Source of the DNA: Hericium rajendrae
Taxonomy: Eukaryota > Basidiomycota > Agaricomycetes > Russulales > Hericiaceae
Assembly (NCBI GenBank): GCA_033439255.1
Contig: CM065879.1
Coordinates: 1,034,501 to 1,098,500, forward strand
Length of the DNA stretch: 64,000 nt
Direction of reading: 5' to 3'
Every line of letters starts with the position of its first letter. The first letter of the stretch is position 1. Position numbers and translations under genes: made by a program. Positions 33,301-43,842 of the stretch are shown in pieces. The notes under the pieces were generated by a model. The model ran no database searches. It was not told the origin of the DNA and worked only from the letters and a program-made list of their open reading frames with translations.

Positions 33301-36300
33301 CTGGGCATCGCTTCGCTTCCAGACGCTCTACCGCACGGTCTCTGGCATGATGAACTACGCGAAGGCGATCAAGCTGCTTTACCGTGTTGAGAACCCGGAG
33401 GTCGTCCAGCTGTTCGGTGGCAATACTGAGAAGCTTGAACATGAGCTGGAGCGCATGGCCCGCCGCAAGTTCAAGTTCGTCGTCTCGATGCAGCGCTACT
33501 TTAAGTTCAACAAGGAGGAGCACGAGAACGCCGAGTTCTTGCTGCGCGCATACCCCGAGCTGCAGATCGCTTATCTCGAGGAAGAGCAGCGCAAGGACGG
33601 AGAGCCCCGTCTGTTCTCTGCGCTCATCGATGGTCATTCCGAGTTCAACCCGCAGACCGGTCGCCGCAAGCCCAAGTTCCGTATCGAGCTGCCCGGCAAC
33701 CCCATCTTGGGTGACGGAAAGTCGGACAACCAGAACCATGCGATTATCTTCTACCGTGGCGAATACCTCCAGCTCATCGATGCCAACCAGGACAACTACC
33801 TCGAGGAATGTCTGAAGATCAGGAATGTTTTGGGCGAATTCGAAGAGTACTCGGTTTCGGCTCAGAGCCCATACGCGCAATGGGGTGCCAAGGAGTTCAA
33901 GAAGGCCCCCGTCGCCATCGTCGGTGCTCGCGAGTACATTTTCTCTGAGAACATCGGTGTTCTGGGAGACATCGCCGCCGGCAAGGAACAAACATTCGGT
34001 ACGCTCAACGCTCGCTCTCTCGCATGGATCGGTGGAAAGCTGCACTACGGACACCCCGATTTCCTGAATGCGACGTTCATGAACACACGTGGCGGTGTTT
34101 CCAAGGCACAGAAAGGACTGCATCTGAACGAGGATATCTACGCCGGTATGACCGCCTTCGGGCGTGGTGGTCGCATCAAGCACACGGAGTACTATCAGTG
34201 TGGTAAAGGTCGTGACCTCGGTTTCGGTACCATCTTGAATTTCCAGACGAAGATCGGTACTGGTATGGGCGAACAGATGCTCAGTCGGGAGTATTACTAT
34301 CTCGGCACTCAGCTCCCTATCGACCGCTTCCTCACGTTCTACTATGGTCACCCTGGCTTCCACATCAACAACATGCTCATCATCCTGTCGGTGCAGGTCT
34401 TCATTGTCACTAGTAAGCATATTTTCTCGTATACGGTTGTTTAGTGCTGAGCGATTTGCAGTGGTGTTCTTGGGAACGTTGAACTCGCAGTTGACAGTCT
34501 GCCACTACACGAGCAGTGGCCAGCCGATCGGTGGGCAGGGAGGATGCTACAACTTGGCTCCTGTCTACTCCTGGATCCACCGTTGCATCATCAGTATCTT
34601 CCTTGTGTTTATGATCGCGTTCTTGCCTTTGTTCTTGCAGGGTATGTTCTTCACCATCAGTTTTATCTCTCTCGGCTGACATCTATTCCCCCAGAATTGG
34701 TTGAACGAGGAACGGGACGGGCGATTTTGCGGCTGAGCAAGCAGTTTATGTCATTGTCTCCCGTCTTCGAGGTGTTCTCGACGCAGATCTCGACCCACTC
34801 CATCTTGAGCAACTTGACATTCGGTGGAGCCCGATATATCGCAACAGGCCGCGGTTTTGCAACATCCAGAATTTCGTTCAGCATCCTATTCTCTCGTTTC
34901 GCCGGGCCAAGCATATACCTTGGGATGCGGACGCTCCTGTCGCTACTCTACGTTACCCTGGCATTCTGGACGCCGTACCTGATCTACTTCTGGGTCTCCA
35001 TCCTTTCCCTATGTGTCGCTCCTTTCTTCTATAATCCTCATCAGTTCTCGTTCGCGGACTTCATCGTGGATTACAGGTGAGTTATGCATAGTCTTTTGCA
35101 TATCCAATCTCTAATATCGTCGTAGGGAATTCTTGCGCTGGATGTGCCGTGGCAACTCTCGCTCGCACAACAATTCTTGGATTGGTTACTGCCGATTGTC
35201 GCGCACCATGATCACTGGGTACAAGAGGAAGAAGCTCGGCCGTCCTTCCGAGAAGCTTGGAGGGGATGTGCCACGCGCTGGCTGGCGGGCGGTCATTTTC
35301 TCTGAAGTCGTGTTCCCCATTGTCATGGCCGTCATGCTCGTTGTCGCCTACATGTTCGTCAAGTCGTTCCCTGTGCAAGGGCAGACCCCGCCCAGCCCGT
35401 TGATTCGCATCATCGTTGTTTCCATCGGTCCCCTCGTGTGGAACGCAGCCGTGCTTCTTGTCCAGTTCCTCATTTCTCTCACGCTGGGACCTATGATGGA
35501 TTCGTGTTGCGCGAGGTTTGGATCGGTGATGGCGTTTATTACGCACGTCCTCGGCACTGTTGGAATGATTGGCTTCTTCGAGTTCTTCGTAAGTGGCTAT
35601 TGTCCTGGAAATCCTATCCGCTGCTAATATGCCTTGCATCAGTGGTACCTCGAGCTTTTGGATACATCGCACGCCGTCATCGGCCTTATAACCATTATCG
35701 CTGTTCAGCGCGCCGTTCACAAGGTCCTCATCTCCGTGTTCCTGTCTCGTGAATTCAAGCACGACGAGACGAATCGGGCCTGGTGGACTGGCAAGTGGTA
35801 CGGCCGCGGACTGGGCTCGCATGCTCTGTCGCAGCCCGCTCGCGAGTACATCGTCAAGATGATTGAGCTGTCGCTCTGGAGCTCCGACCTCCTCATCGGC
35901 CACTTCCTGCTCTTCATGATGTCGCCGATCATCTGTATCCCTTACATCGACCGCCTGCATTCTATGATGCTGTGTAAGTTTTTGAGTTTCGTTCTGCGCT
36001 CTTCGTTGGATGCTGACGGCTTTATATAGTCTGGTTGCGGCCGTCGAAGCAGATTCATGCCCCTATCTACAACATCAAAGTGCGAAAGCAGCGTCGCGCC
36101 ATTGTGCGTTGTTCATCATTATCATATGTCCTATGTCTCGTTCTGACGATCTTCTCTAGATATTCAAATATGTTCCGGTCTTCATCGCCGCCATTACTAT
36201 CTTCGTGGCACTGATTGCTATTCGTGCGTTTTATTCCTCGTTTTCTGTCAAGCGATGTCTTAACCTTGTCTTTAGCCCCCATCCTCCACAATGTCCTAAA

Positions 36301-36331
36301 CTTCGAGTGCACAATTTGTGATAATCTGTAA
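30361..36331 (+). CDS. FKS1: 1,3-beta-glucan synthase catalytic subunit (GT48)
   Basis: Predicted 1775-aa polytopic plasma-membrane enzyme that makes the wall polymer beta-1,3-glucan from UDP-glucose, normally controlled by Rho1. Thirteen exons: 30361-30571, 30633-30895, 30949-31566, 31622-32614, 32667-32978, 33032-34412, 34462-34641, 34695-35076, 35126-35588, 35643-35973, 36030-36103, 36160-36223, 36276-36331 (5328 nt, in frame). A hydrophilic N-terminus holds the FKS1 dom1 region ([42 protein letters not shown]). A first membrane block in exon 4 is followed by the large cytosolic glucan-synthase domain (exons 5-6: [45 protein letters not shown]) and a second membrane block (exons 7-12). Echinocandin hot spot 1 is at F587-P595 and reads FLTLSFRDP. 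Size and order are typical of fungal Fks1. The start is the first ATG of the open frame. Confidence 0.97.
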
Positions 36332-37024
36332 TATGGACAACTGTTTCAGGCTAGCCTCCTCCGCATAGATACCTTACCACTGTACCTTCTCACCGCAAGC
36401 CCACCGATGGCCGGGTTTCTCGGCTTCCACGGACTGTTACCCCTTCTTGCGTTTGCGTCGCCCATTCGGGCGCATATTTTGCATCTTCTCCTATTTGTTA
36501 CGGACTTCAGGCTAGGCTATAATGAATGCACGAACGAGTCGATCGCTCACTAGGACATGGACATTGGCTGAGGCTACTTGGTCTTCCGTCTACGTCTGCC
36601 TGTACTCTGCATCATGACAATATAACATTTGATGCTTATGTGTGGGCGTGGTTCCTTCAATTTGACAGGAAAGTTGGTGGAGTATGTTCGTAACGATCGT
36701 GCCACAAATATGTAGCATACTAACGGCGTTAACACGACGTAGATACGTTAACAAGGACCCACAGTGATGCACAACGTGGGCGTCATCGCCTCCAATTGAG
36801 TTCAGTGACCCTGCTTTATCCCTAAAAGCGATAGTAGATTATCAGGAAAACTAGCACTGCCGTCTGATGCTTCTGAATCCTATAGACATCATCGTGCGTA
36901 CGGACTCCAAATTGACCTTTTGTGGCCACAACCCTTCATCAACAGGTCTTTCACCGCCCCTCATCGTCCTGATCCTTGCTCAGCGTCGCTCACACAATAC
37001 CTTGAAAATACATTTCTTTTGAAT
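36332..37024. other. Intergenic region FKS1-BTB
   Basis: Roughly 0.7 kb with FKS1 3' untranslated sequence and the promoter of the BTB gene. No gene or repeat seen. Confidence 0.5.
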
Positions 37025-38155
37025 ATGTCTACTTCGAAATCCAACTCTGCAGGAGAACCGGATCGCAAACGCCCGCGCAGCGAGCTCGACGCTGAGCTCT
37101 ACGTCAACCATCCTTCGCTCTACTTCGACGACGGCAATGTCATTCTGCAGTGCACCAAAACGCTCTTCTGTGTCCATCGCACGCTACTTGCGAAGCACTC
37201 GCCGAGGTTCGCCGAGATCCTGAACCCGGTGCGGGGCGCCAACACCCTTCGCGGATGCAGGCACGTCGTACTGGACGACGATGCAGATGACATGGAGGCG
37301 CTGCTGAAGACGATATACGATGGCCTGTGAGTCCTCCCGGCGTTTTTGAGGAGTGCCACAAAATGTCATTAACGCATAATCTCAAATTACAGACGCGTCG
37401 ACTTCCCCCAGCTGACCATCGAAAACTTCCCCATCGTCGCCGGCATCCTGCGCCTCAGCACGAAGTACCACCTGGAGCGCCTGCGCGCGGACATGATCGC
37501 GCGCCTCAAGCAGGAATGGCCCTACGCACTCGAACAGCACGTCGCGAAGTGGCGCACAGACATGCGGAAGCTCGCGCGCGCGCAGCCGACGCTCGCGGCG
37601 GCGCAGGGCGGCGAGCTCGTCCCGAACCCCGCGTATGACCCCGCCGCCGCGGACGCGGAGGACCTCATCGTGCACCCCGCGGCGGTGCTCGCGCTGCTGC
37701 GCCAGAGCAAGTGCGACGACGCGGAGCTGCTCGCGCCGCTGTTCTACGACCTCAGCCGGCGCACGTGGCAGTTCGGCGGCGGCGCGGTCGGGCACCACCT
37801 CAGCGGCCTCTCGCACGCGGACGTCGAGCGCTTCGTGCTCGGCCTCGCGCGCCTGCGGTTCTACCAGGCGCAGCGCTGCCAGTGTCCGAAGCTGCCTGGG
37901 AAGAATGACCACCAGCTGTATTGCCAGGTCGCGCTCGAGGGGTTTTGGGAGAAGACGGCGATGCCGACGCTGGTTAGGCAGGCGGACATCATGTCGCAGC
38001 CGATTGAGGACTGGGAGTCGGTGAAGGAGAGTGCGGCGAGGACGCTGGCGCACGGGGATATGTGCGCAGAGTGTCGGGTTGCTGTCCTTGCCCACATGGC
38101 CTCTACGCAGAAGCTTCTGTGGAACGGCATGGCTGCGACATTTGGGCTGCAGTGA
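37025..38155 (+). CDS. BTB/POZ domain protein
   Basis: Predicted 354-aa protein in two exons: 37025-37326 and 37393-38155 (intron splits the Leu codon of DGLRVD). A short basic lead (PDRKRPRS) precedes a BTB/POZ fold: YFDDGNVILQCTKTLFCVHRTLLAKHSPRFAEIL, continuing to HVVLDDDADDMEALLKTIYDGL and YHLERLRADMIARL. The C-terminal 200 residues have no domain I can name but contain a Cys-rich stretch (QRCQCPKLPG ... MCAECRVAVL). Large families of such BTB proteins occur in Agaricomycetes, and many are of unknown role; some BTB proteins serve as Cullin-3 adaptors. The second exon is very GC-rich, which opens long antisense frames here. Confidence 0.85.
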
Positions 38156-38517
38156 ACGCCCGGTCAAGTCTTTTCGATAGTGTTTTCTCAGATTCTTCCC
38201 TGCGTCGCAATGTTTCTTACCACCGGCATTGCTACCTTTCTCTCTTCTACGCTTGCTTACTCCTCGCCTTCATCTCCGTCCATTCATCCTTGCTTCCTCA
38301 TCGAAATTCTTCATTGCATAACTTCCGCACTGTACCACTGTTACAACATACACCGCGTTACCATCCATAACAAAGTCGTCCAATAATCATCCCGTCATAA
38401 ATGTCAATAGAACCTCGTTCTCAAACCAACTTCCAGTGCCTCAACAAGAAATACATAGCTGGGACCACCAAGACAACAAAGCACGCGACAATCACCCTCG
38501 CGCCCACGGCCGATATC
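38156..38517. other. Convergent gap BTB / small membrane protein
   Basis: About 360 bp between two convergent 3' ends. It is AT-richer than its flanks and shows no gene. Confidence 0.5.
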
Positions 38518-39100
38518 TCATGTTCGATCTGCACACTCATCGCGCGTCAGCCGGAATCGGTGCGAGAGAGAAGAGAGAAGGGCACGGACGACGGAGGTGA
38601 ACGGCGAGAGAATGGGGATCGTGAAGTGCGACGCGAAGCGCTTCGGCGGCGGAGACGGCGGCGTGGGCGGCGCGCCGCTCCAAAAGAGGTGTGCGAGCAC
38701 GCCGGCGAGCAGCACGGCCATGCACGCGAGCGAGAGGATCTACGTGTAAGTGCTTCAGCAACAAAGACACGGGCGCGTTGCAGCAAGAACGCTTACGACG
38801 ATGTACTCCAGCCGCCGCTGCCGCGCATCGTGCACCTGCTGCAGCTCAGAAACTTCCCTCTAGCCAACCCGAGTCAGCCATGTGTCGGGGAGGGCAGTGA
38901 GCGCTTACCGTGCGCCGCACGTCGGCGGAGAAGACGACGCTCTTGAGCTCCCTGTGGTGCTCGACGCGCGCCGCGAGGAGCGCCTCCGCGCGCATCGCGC
39001 GCACGGCCCAGTACTGCTCGCTCGTGAACGGCGGGAGCTTCTGTGCCAGCCACGACCGCGACGGGGCGGATGCCTGTGAGCGGACGAGCGCGGCGTCCAT
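38518..39100 (-). CDS. Small coiled-coil, single-pass membrane protein (unrecognised)
   Basis: Predicted 158 aa in three exons, 39100-38909, 38859-38797, 38739-38518, all joining in phase 0. The ATG sits in a good context (CACCAATGG). Residues about 20-85 form a charged helical region (FTSEQYWAVRAMRAEALLAARVEHHRELK ... EVSELQQVHDARQRRLEYIV) likely to be a coiled coil. One hydrophobic segment follows (ILSLACMAVLLAGVLAHLFW, about 86-105), then a Pro-rich linker (PPTPPSPPPK) and a C-terminal tail with a second, weaker hydrophobic stretch. I do not recognise the family. The architecture suggests a tail-proximal membrane anchor, for example in mitochondria or ER (inference). Confidence comes from three consistent splice junctions. 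Confidence 0.65.
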
Positions 39101-39657
39101 TGGTGGTTTGCCTTTGCCTTCCGTTGTGCGCGCTCTAGTGCGGGTGGGGGCGAGTTTGACTGGAGAAGTGGGGTGAGAGGGCTGCCGTTGCCGTGCCTCT
39201 CGATCCGCGGGGAAGGGGCGCGCGGGCTTCAGCTGGATGTGGGCTGTATAAGTACAAAGGAGGATAGGTAGTGATACAAAAGCGTGTACCATGAGGTCGT
39301 GATGCGGTGCGGACCGAGAGTCTGGTCTTGCGGGAACAAAGAAACTTACTTACGGTGGTAGTTCTGACATGTCACCATGGGGACTTACCGCAAGCAGAGG
39401 ATGACGCTTTGTTTCTGCCTCAAGGCAGCTCAGCACGCTTTGAATTGGACAAAGACATGCAGGTGAACGACACGAACTTGCATCATCATAGCGTGGGATA
39501 CTAGCGTTTGCGAGGTTACAAGACCTCTGACTTTACGATAAAATGTAGAAAGCAGTAGTCTGTCGCCCATATTTTCTAGTTCTACAACATTCACTATACA
39601 GGAATGTCCTCCGCCACCACTAAATCTCCTACACAACCACCTAAATCACGCCTACAG
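39101..39657. other. Gap between IDH 3' end and small membrane protein 5' end
   Basis: About 0.55 kb; both flanking genes are on the minus strand, so this holds the IDH terminator and the promoter of the small membrane protein. No other feature seen. Confidence 0.5.
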
Positions 39658-41648
39658 CTACTGCTTTTCCGCAAGCAGCTTCTGCTCAGCCAGCTTCTTA
39701 TCCAGCTTCGCCTACCCAACCAAGCCCATCAGCGCCACCCACCACACCCAGCCAACGAAGAAACACGCACCTTGACCGCATCCATATACACGTCCGTAAC
39801 GACCCAGTGCTCGCGCTGCATCGCCTGCCCGTGAATCGCGAGCGCAAGATCCTTCGTCATCACGCCGTCCACATCAATAACCTCCACACACGCCGCCTCA
39901 AGGTCATTCGCAAACTTCGCGAGCGCGTCGTTCCCGTCAAGCCGCGCGCGGTGCAGCAGCCCGCGCGTCCACGCGAAGATGCTCGCAACGGGGTTCGTCG
40001 ACGTCTCGTGCCCCTTCTGGTACTCGCGGTAGTGCCGCGTCACCGTGCCTGCTCGCGTCAGCTATCAGCGCAGCGCAGGAGAGGAAGGGAGGGAAGCGCA
40101 CCGTGCGCGGCCTCGCTCTCGATGGTCCTGCCGTCGGGCGTGACGAGCTCGCTCGTCATCATGCCGAGCGAGCCGAAGCCCTGCGCGAGGATGTCGCTCA
40201 GCACGTCGCCGTCGTAGTTCTTCGTCGCCCACACGAAGCCGCCGCGCGACTTGATCGCCTGCGCGACCATGTCGTCGATCAGCCGGTGCTCGTAGCTGAT
40301 CCCCGCGGCCTTGAACGCCGGCTCGTACTCGCTGTGCCCGCGCGCGTCAGTGGAATGTAAGGGAATGGGGGAGAGGACGCACGCCTCGTAGATCTCTTGG
40401 AAGATGTCTTTGAAGCGGCCGTCGTACTTCTTGAGGATCGTGTTTTTCGTCGACATGAACTGCGCGAATATACTTGTCAGGCATGCCGCAGATATCGCGC
40501 GCACGCACGTACCAGCGGCATCTTCTTCGTCAGCGCCATCTTGAACGACGAATGCGCAAAGCCCTTAATACTCTACACTCCCCAACTATCAGCCTCCCCA
40601 CCATACAATCGCAAGACCGCCGCACCTCGTCGGTGTTGTACATCGCGAGCGCGACGCCCGCGCCCTTGAAGTCATACACATTCATGACAGTCGGCTTGCC
40701 GCCGTCCGCGGGCGAGTACACAAGCTCGAGCTTGCCAGGCCCCGGCGCGACGAAGTCCGTCGCGCGGTACTGGTCGCCGAACGCGTGGCGGCCGATGACG
40801 ATCGGGTTCGTCCACCCCGGCACGGGGCGCGGGATGCGCTGCAGGATGATCGGCTCGCGGAACACGGTCCCGCCGATGATGTTGCGGATCTACATTACAT
40901 CGTATGTGTGGGTGTAAGCGGTGTGGGGAGGGGAGGGGAGGGCGCACGGTGCCGTTGGGGGAGCGCCACATCTGCTTGAGGTTGAACTCTTTGACGCGCG
41001 CTTCGTCGGGGGTGATCGTCGCGCACTTGATGCCGACGTTGTATTTCAGGATGGCGTGCGCCGAGTCGATGGTGATCTGGTCGTTCGTCTGCAGGTGCCG
41101 CATCAGCATTCAGTGCCTATGCATGGGTTGGGGACGGGGCGGGTGTGCGTGGGGCGGGAGGGCAACTCACGGCATCGCGCGCCTCGAGGCCGAGGTCGAA
41201 GTACTTGAGGTCGAGTTGGAGGTATGGAAGGATGAGCTTTGAGGGCGGTCGTCAGCGGTGTACGCTAGCTTCAGACGTGGTGTACACACCTCCTCGCGGA
41301 TCTTCTTCCAGATGATGCGCGTCATCTCGTCTCCGTCCAGCTCAACCACCGGGTTCTGCACCACAATCTTTCCCTCTGCATATCGTCGAATAGTAAAGCA
41401 CAGTCACATAGCCAGGTCGAGAACAGTGAAGTTCGAGTGCAATGCGTCCGGGAAAGGAGCGCGCGCGTATCGTCGAAACACGATCAACGTCAGATTCCGA
41501 AGCACGAAATCCAGCACTCACGCAGGGACGGCGCGCTGCTCGAAAATCCGCGCGCGAGAGCCCTGTAGCGGTACGCGCATGCAGCGGGCAGCTGGGCGCG
41601 GGGTATGCGCCCGCCGGGCAGGCGGGTCGCTATGCGCGTGAGCATCAT
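39658..41648 (-). CDS. NADP-dependent isocitrate dehydrogenase, mitochondrial form
   Basis: Predicted 460 aa. It converts isocitrate to 2-oxoglutarate and makes NADPH. Exons: 41648-41522, 41375-41290, 41236-41171, 41088-40948, 40889-40626, 40572-40513, 40459-40383, 40331-40102, 40048-39771, 39711-39658 (1383 nt, in frame). The first exon gives an Arg/Ala/Ser-rich, acid-free presequence ([14 protein letters not shown] ... [12 protein letters not shown]), typical of mitochondrial import. The mature enzyme starts [20 protein letters not shown] and carries [39 protein letters not shown] and the IDH/IMDH signature [19 protein letters not shown], then [12 protein letters not shown]. These are the substrate and NADP-binding blocks of the dimeric eukaryotic enzyme. 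No second in-frame Met lies before the catalytic core, so a cytosolic isoform would need another promoter or start. Confidence 0.95.
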
Positions 41649-42252
41649 CGTGTGTTCGTGGGTGGGGTACGGGGGATAGAGATGTCTGTGCTAGCGCTAG
41701 CGATGCACACGGCGGTGGTGTGCAGGTATCGAGCGTGAGGGGAGGAGACGCAGAGGCGCAGGGTGCGACGGGCGCGTGAAGAAAGATGAGCTGGCCGTTT
41801 CGGTGACTCGGACGTGCGTCGGGCGGTCGACGGCTTCTGCCTCCATTCACTCGCCGGCGGCCAGCTGTGCGCTTGCAGAAAGTGCGGCGAATACGAGGCT
41901 GCCACCGGACTGCTCATGACATTGACAGCGACCGTGATGTTCTGAGCCGGAGCTATGTGGGGATAGCATATCGACGTCGAATCAGTTGCAGCACATGCGT
42001 CGCCGAAGCTCGACTCTCACGCGCTCTCAGTCTGCAAGCTGTCTTCAGAGCCAGATATCTCGCAAAGCCTAGGTCGACCAGCGGAATTCAAACACATACA
42101 GTAGCACCCAATAAACCATAAATGCGCCCAATGAATGACAAGTGCCCGAACGAACCCATAATGATAATGCAGCAGAAAAGCATCCCATGCGCAGAAATTC
42201 ACTGCAAAGCCCAAAGAAACTGGCCTCAACGCGCCCGTAGCCATCATCGAGC
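41649..42252. other. Intergenic region upstream of IDH
   Basis: About 0.6 kb holding the IDH promoter and the 3' end of the CFEM gene, both minus strand. No gene seen. Confidence 0.5.
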
Positions 42253-43093
42253 TCATAGCAGAACCTCTGCCAACAGAACTTCCGCCAAAGCCTTCACCGA
42301 CAGCCCCGCGAGCAAAACGGCGACTACCGCTGGGGCGTCGGCATGCAAGCCCCTTGCAGCGTTTCCACGCGCAGTATCAGGTGAGAATGTCGGGTTGAGC
42401 TGGTTGGGGTCTGCGACTGAGTCGGACGTGGACGCGGTGGGCGACGCGCTCGCAGAGTCCGACGCAGGCGCCGACGACGTCTGTGCCGACTGCGATGGCG
42501 TCCCCGCAAGTGCGGGCGGGACTTGACTCGCCTCCGCACTGGCGACACTCACAGATTGCGCGCCGGACGACACGATCTCTGCACCACCCGACACCAAAGA
42601 TCAGCCCCGCGTCTCCGTCGATAAGCAATGGAAAACACGCACGCGCGGCATTGGAACACCTCTGCAGCAGCAGCGTCTCCGCGTCCGGCAGCTGCGCAAC
42701 CTCACAGTTCGCCTGCAGGCACTTCTGCAGCGCGCTCACGACCGTAGGGTCGCATGTGCACTGGGACGCGACGAGGCTGCCGCAGGTCGGCGGGATGTTC
42801 TGGCTCGCGTCCATTTGGCAGTACGCGAAGCATGGTGGGGACGAGCCAAATGCGTACCCCGACCCAGACGCGCTCGACCCGGACGGGCTGACGATCGCGG
42901 TGGAGAAGACGGCGTACGGTTGGGAGAACGTTGCGGGCAGGGGAGACGGCGCGGTGGGGATGTAGCCGCCTTGGACGGTGATGTACTGCGTCGGCGCGGG
43001 GCCGGATTCGCGGGTTTCTGTGCTCTGCGCAAGGACCGACGCGTCATAAAGGAGCGAGAGCTGAAGGAGCGATAGTGATGTGTTGGAAAACAT
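42253..43093 (-). CDS. CFEM-domain, probably GPI-anchored cell-surface protein
   Basis: Predicted 258 aa in two exons, 43093-42643 and 42578-42253. A signal peptide (MFSNTSLSLLQLSLLYDASVLAQ) precedes a Pro/Ser/Thr-rich segment and a CFEM-like eight-cysteine domain: CFAYC, then C after 12 residues (IPPTC), CTC, CLQANC and a final RC at residue about 147. The second exon encodes a long Ser/Ala/Thr-rich, probably O-glycosylated stalk and a hydrophobic end (APAVVAVLLAGLSVKALAEVLLAEVLL broken by few polar residues), the usual layout of a GPI-anchored wall protein. CFEM proteins of yeasts can bind haem; others act in adhesion or host sensing. No ligand is evident here. The start is the Met right before the hydrophobic core; the open frame extends upstream. 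Confidence 0.8.
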
Positions 43094-43842
43094 GCTTTGC
43101 TGCTGAGCGCGCGACTTGTCGCGCAATCTGGAGCCTCTGCGCGACGAGACGATGGGAACAAGAAAATACGCTTTTTCGATTGCTGCACGCGCAATGTGCT
43201 CTGACCTTTATGATGCCTTGTGCCGATCGACCGGCGTTAAAGAGACTTGCAGAGCGCCGGTGACACACCCACACGGCGGCGCTCAAGGAAAAAGCCAGAA
43301 AAAGGGCGTTTATGTAAACGTGCCTTCAGGCCTGGTCATTCCTATCCTTCAAACCTCCAGAACTTCGTGCGCAAAGGCAAGCCACCCACCACAATAAAGA
43401 ACGTCTATCACCATAGTCGACAACATAATGAACCATAAGACCCAACCCGCCTCAAGCGACAAAATACCAAACGACGGCGCGGGCGACTGCATTGCCAAAA
43501 AAAACGAAAGAAAATGCGTATGAGGTGTTCGACGTGCAAGACTGGTATGGATGGGGGATTAACAAGGCAAGCGTGGGATACACGGAAGATGCAAGGATTA
43601 CGGGGCGCATTATACAAGATAAGTTATGTATCGACAGCGAAGAAGGAACGTGCAAAGCCAACGAGAGGACCAATGATGATGATGAGTGGGACAGCATGCG
43701 TGCGTGAGTGGGGGAGCCCGTAAGCAAGTGAGTAACGACATATGGGGTCCGTCCGAGCGTTCGTGAGACGTCCGTGGGCCTAAGTGCAGGAGGAGCCAGC
43801 GAGATGCATACGGGTAACGGAGCAAGCGCAAGAAGGGTGAGA
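43094..43842. other. Intergenic region upstream of CFEM gene
   Basis: About 0.75 kb; contains the CFEM promoter and the 3' end of the next minus-strand gene. Nothing else supported. Confidence 0.5.

Noticed and set aside
32966-34420. 484-codon open frame on the minus strand
   Set aside because: It is antisense to FKS1 exon 6 and mirrors its codon bias; no introns or family support it.
37382-38167. 261-codon minus frame over the BTB gene
   Set aside because: Antisense shadow of a very GC-rich exon; Arg/Leu-rich, no domain.
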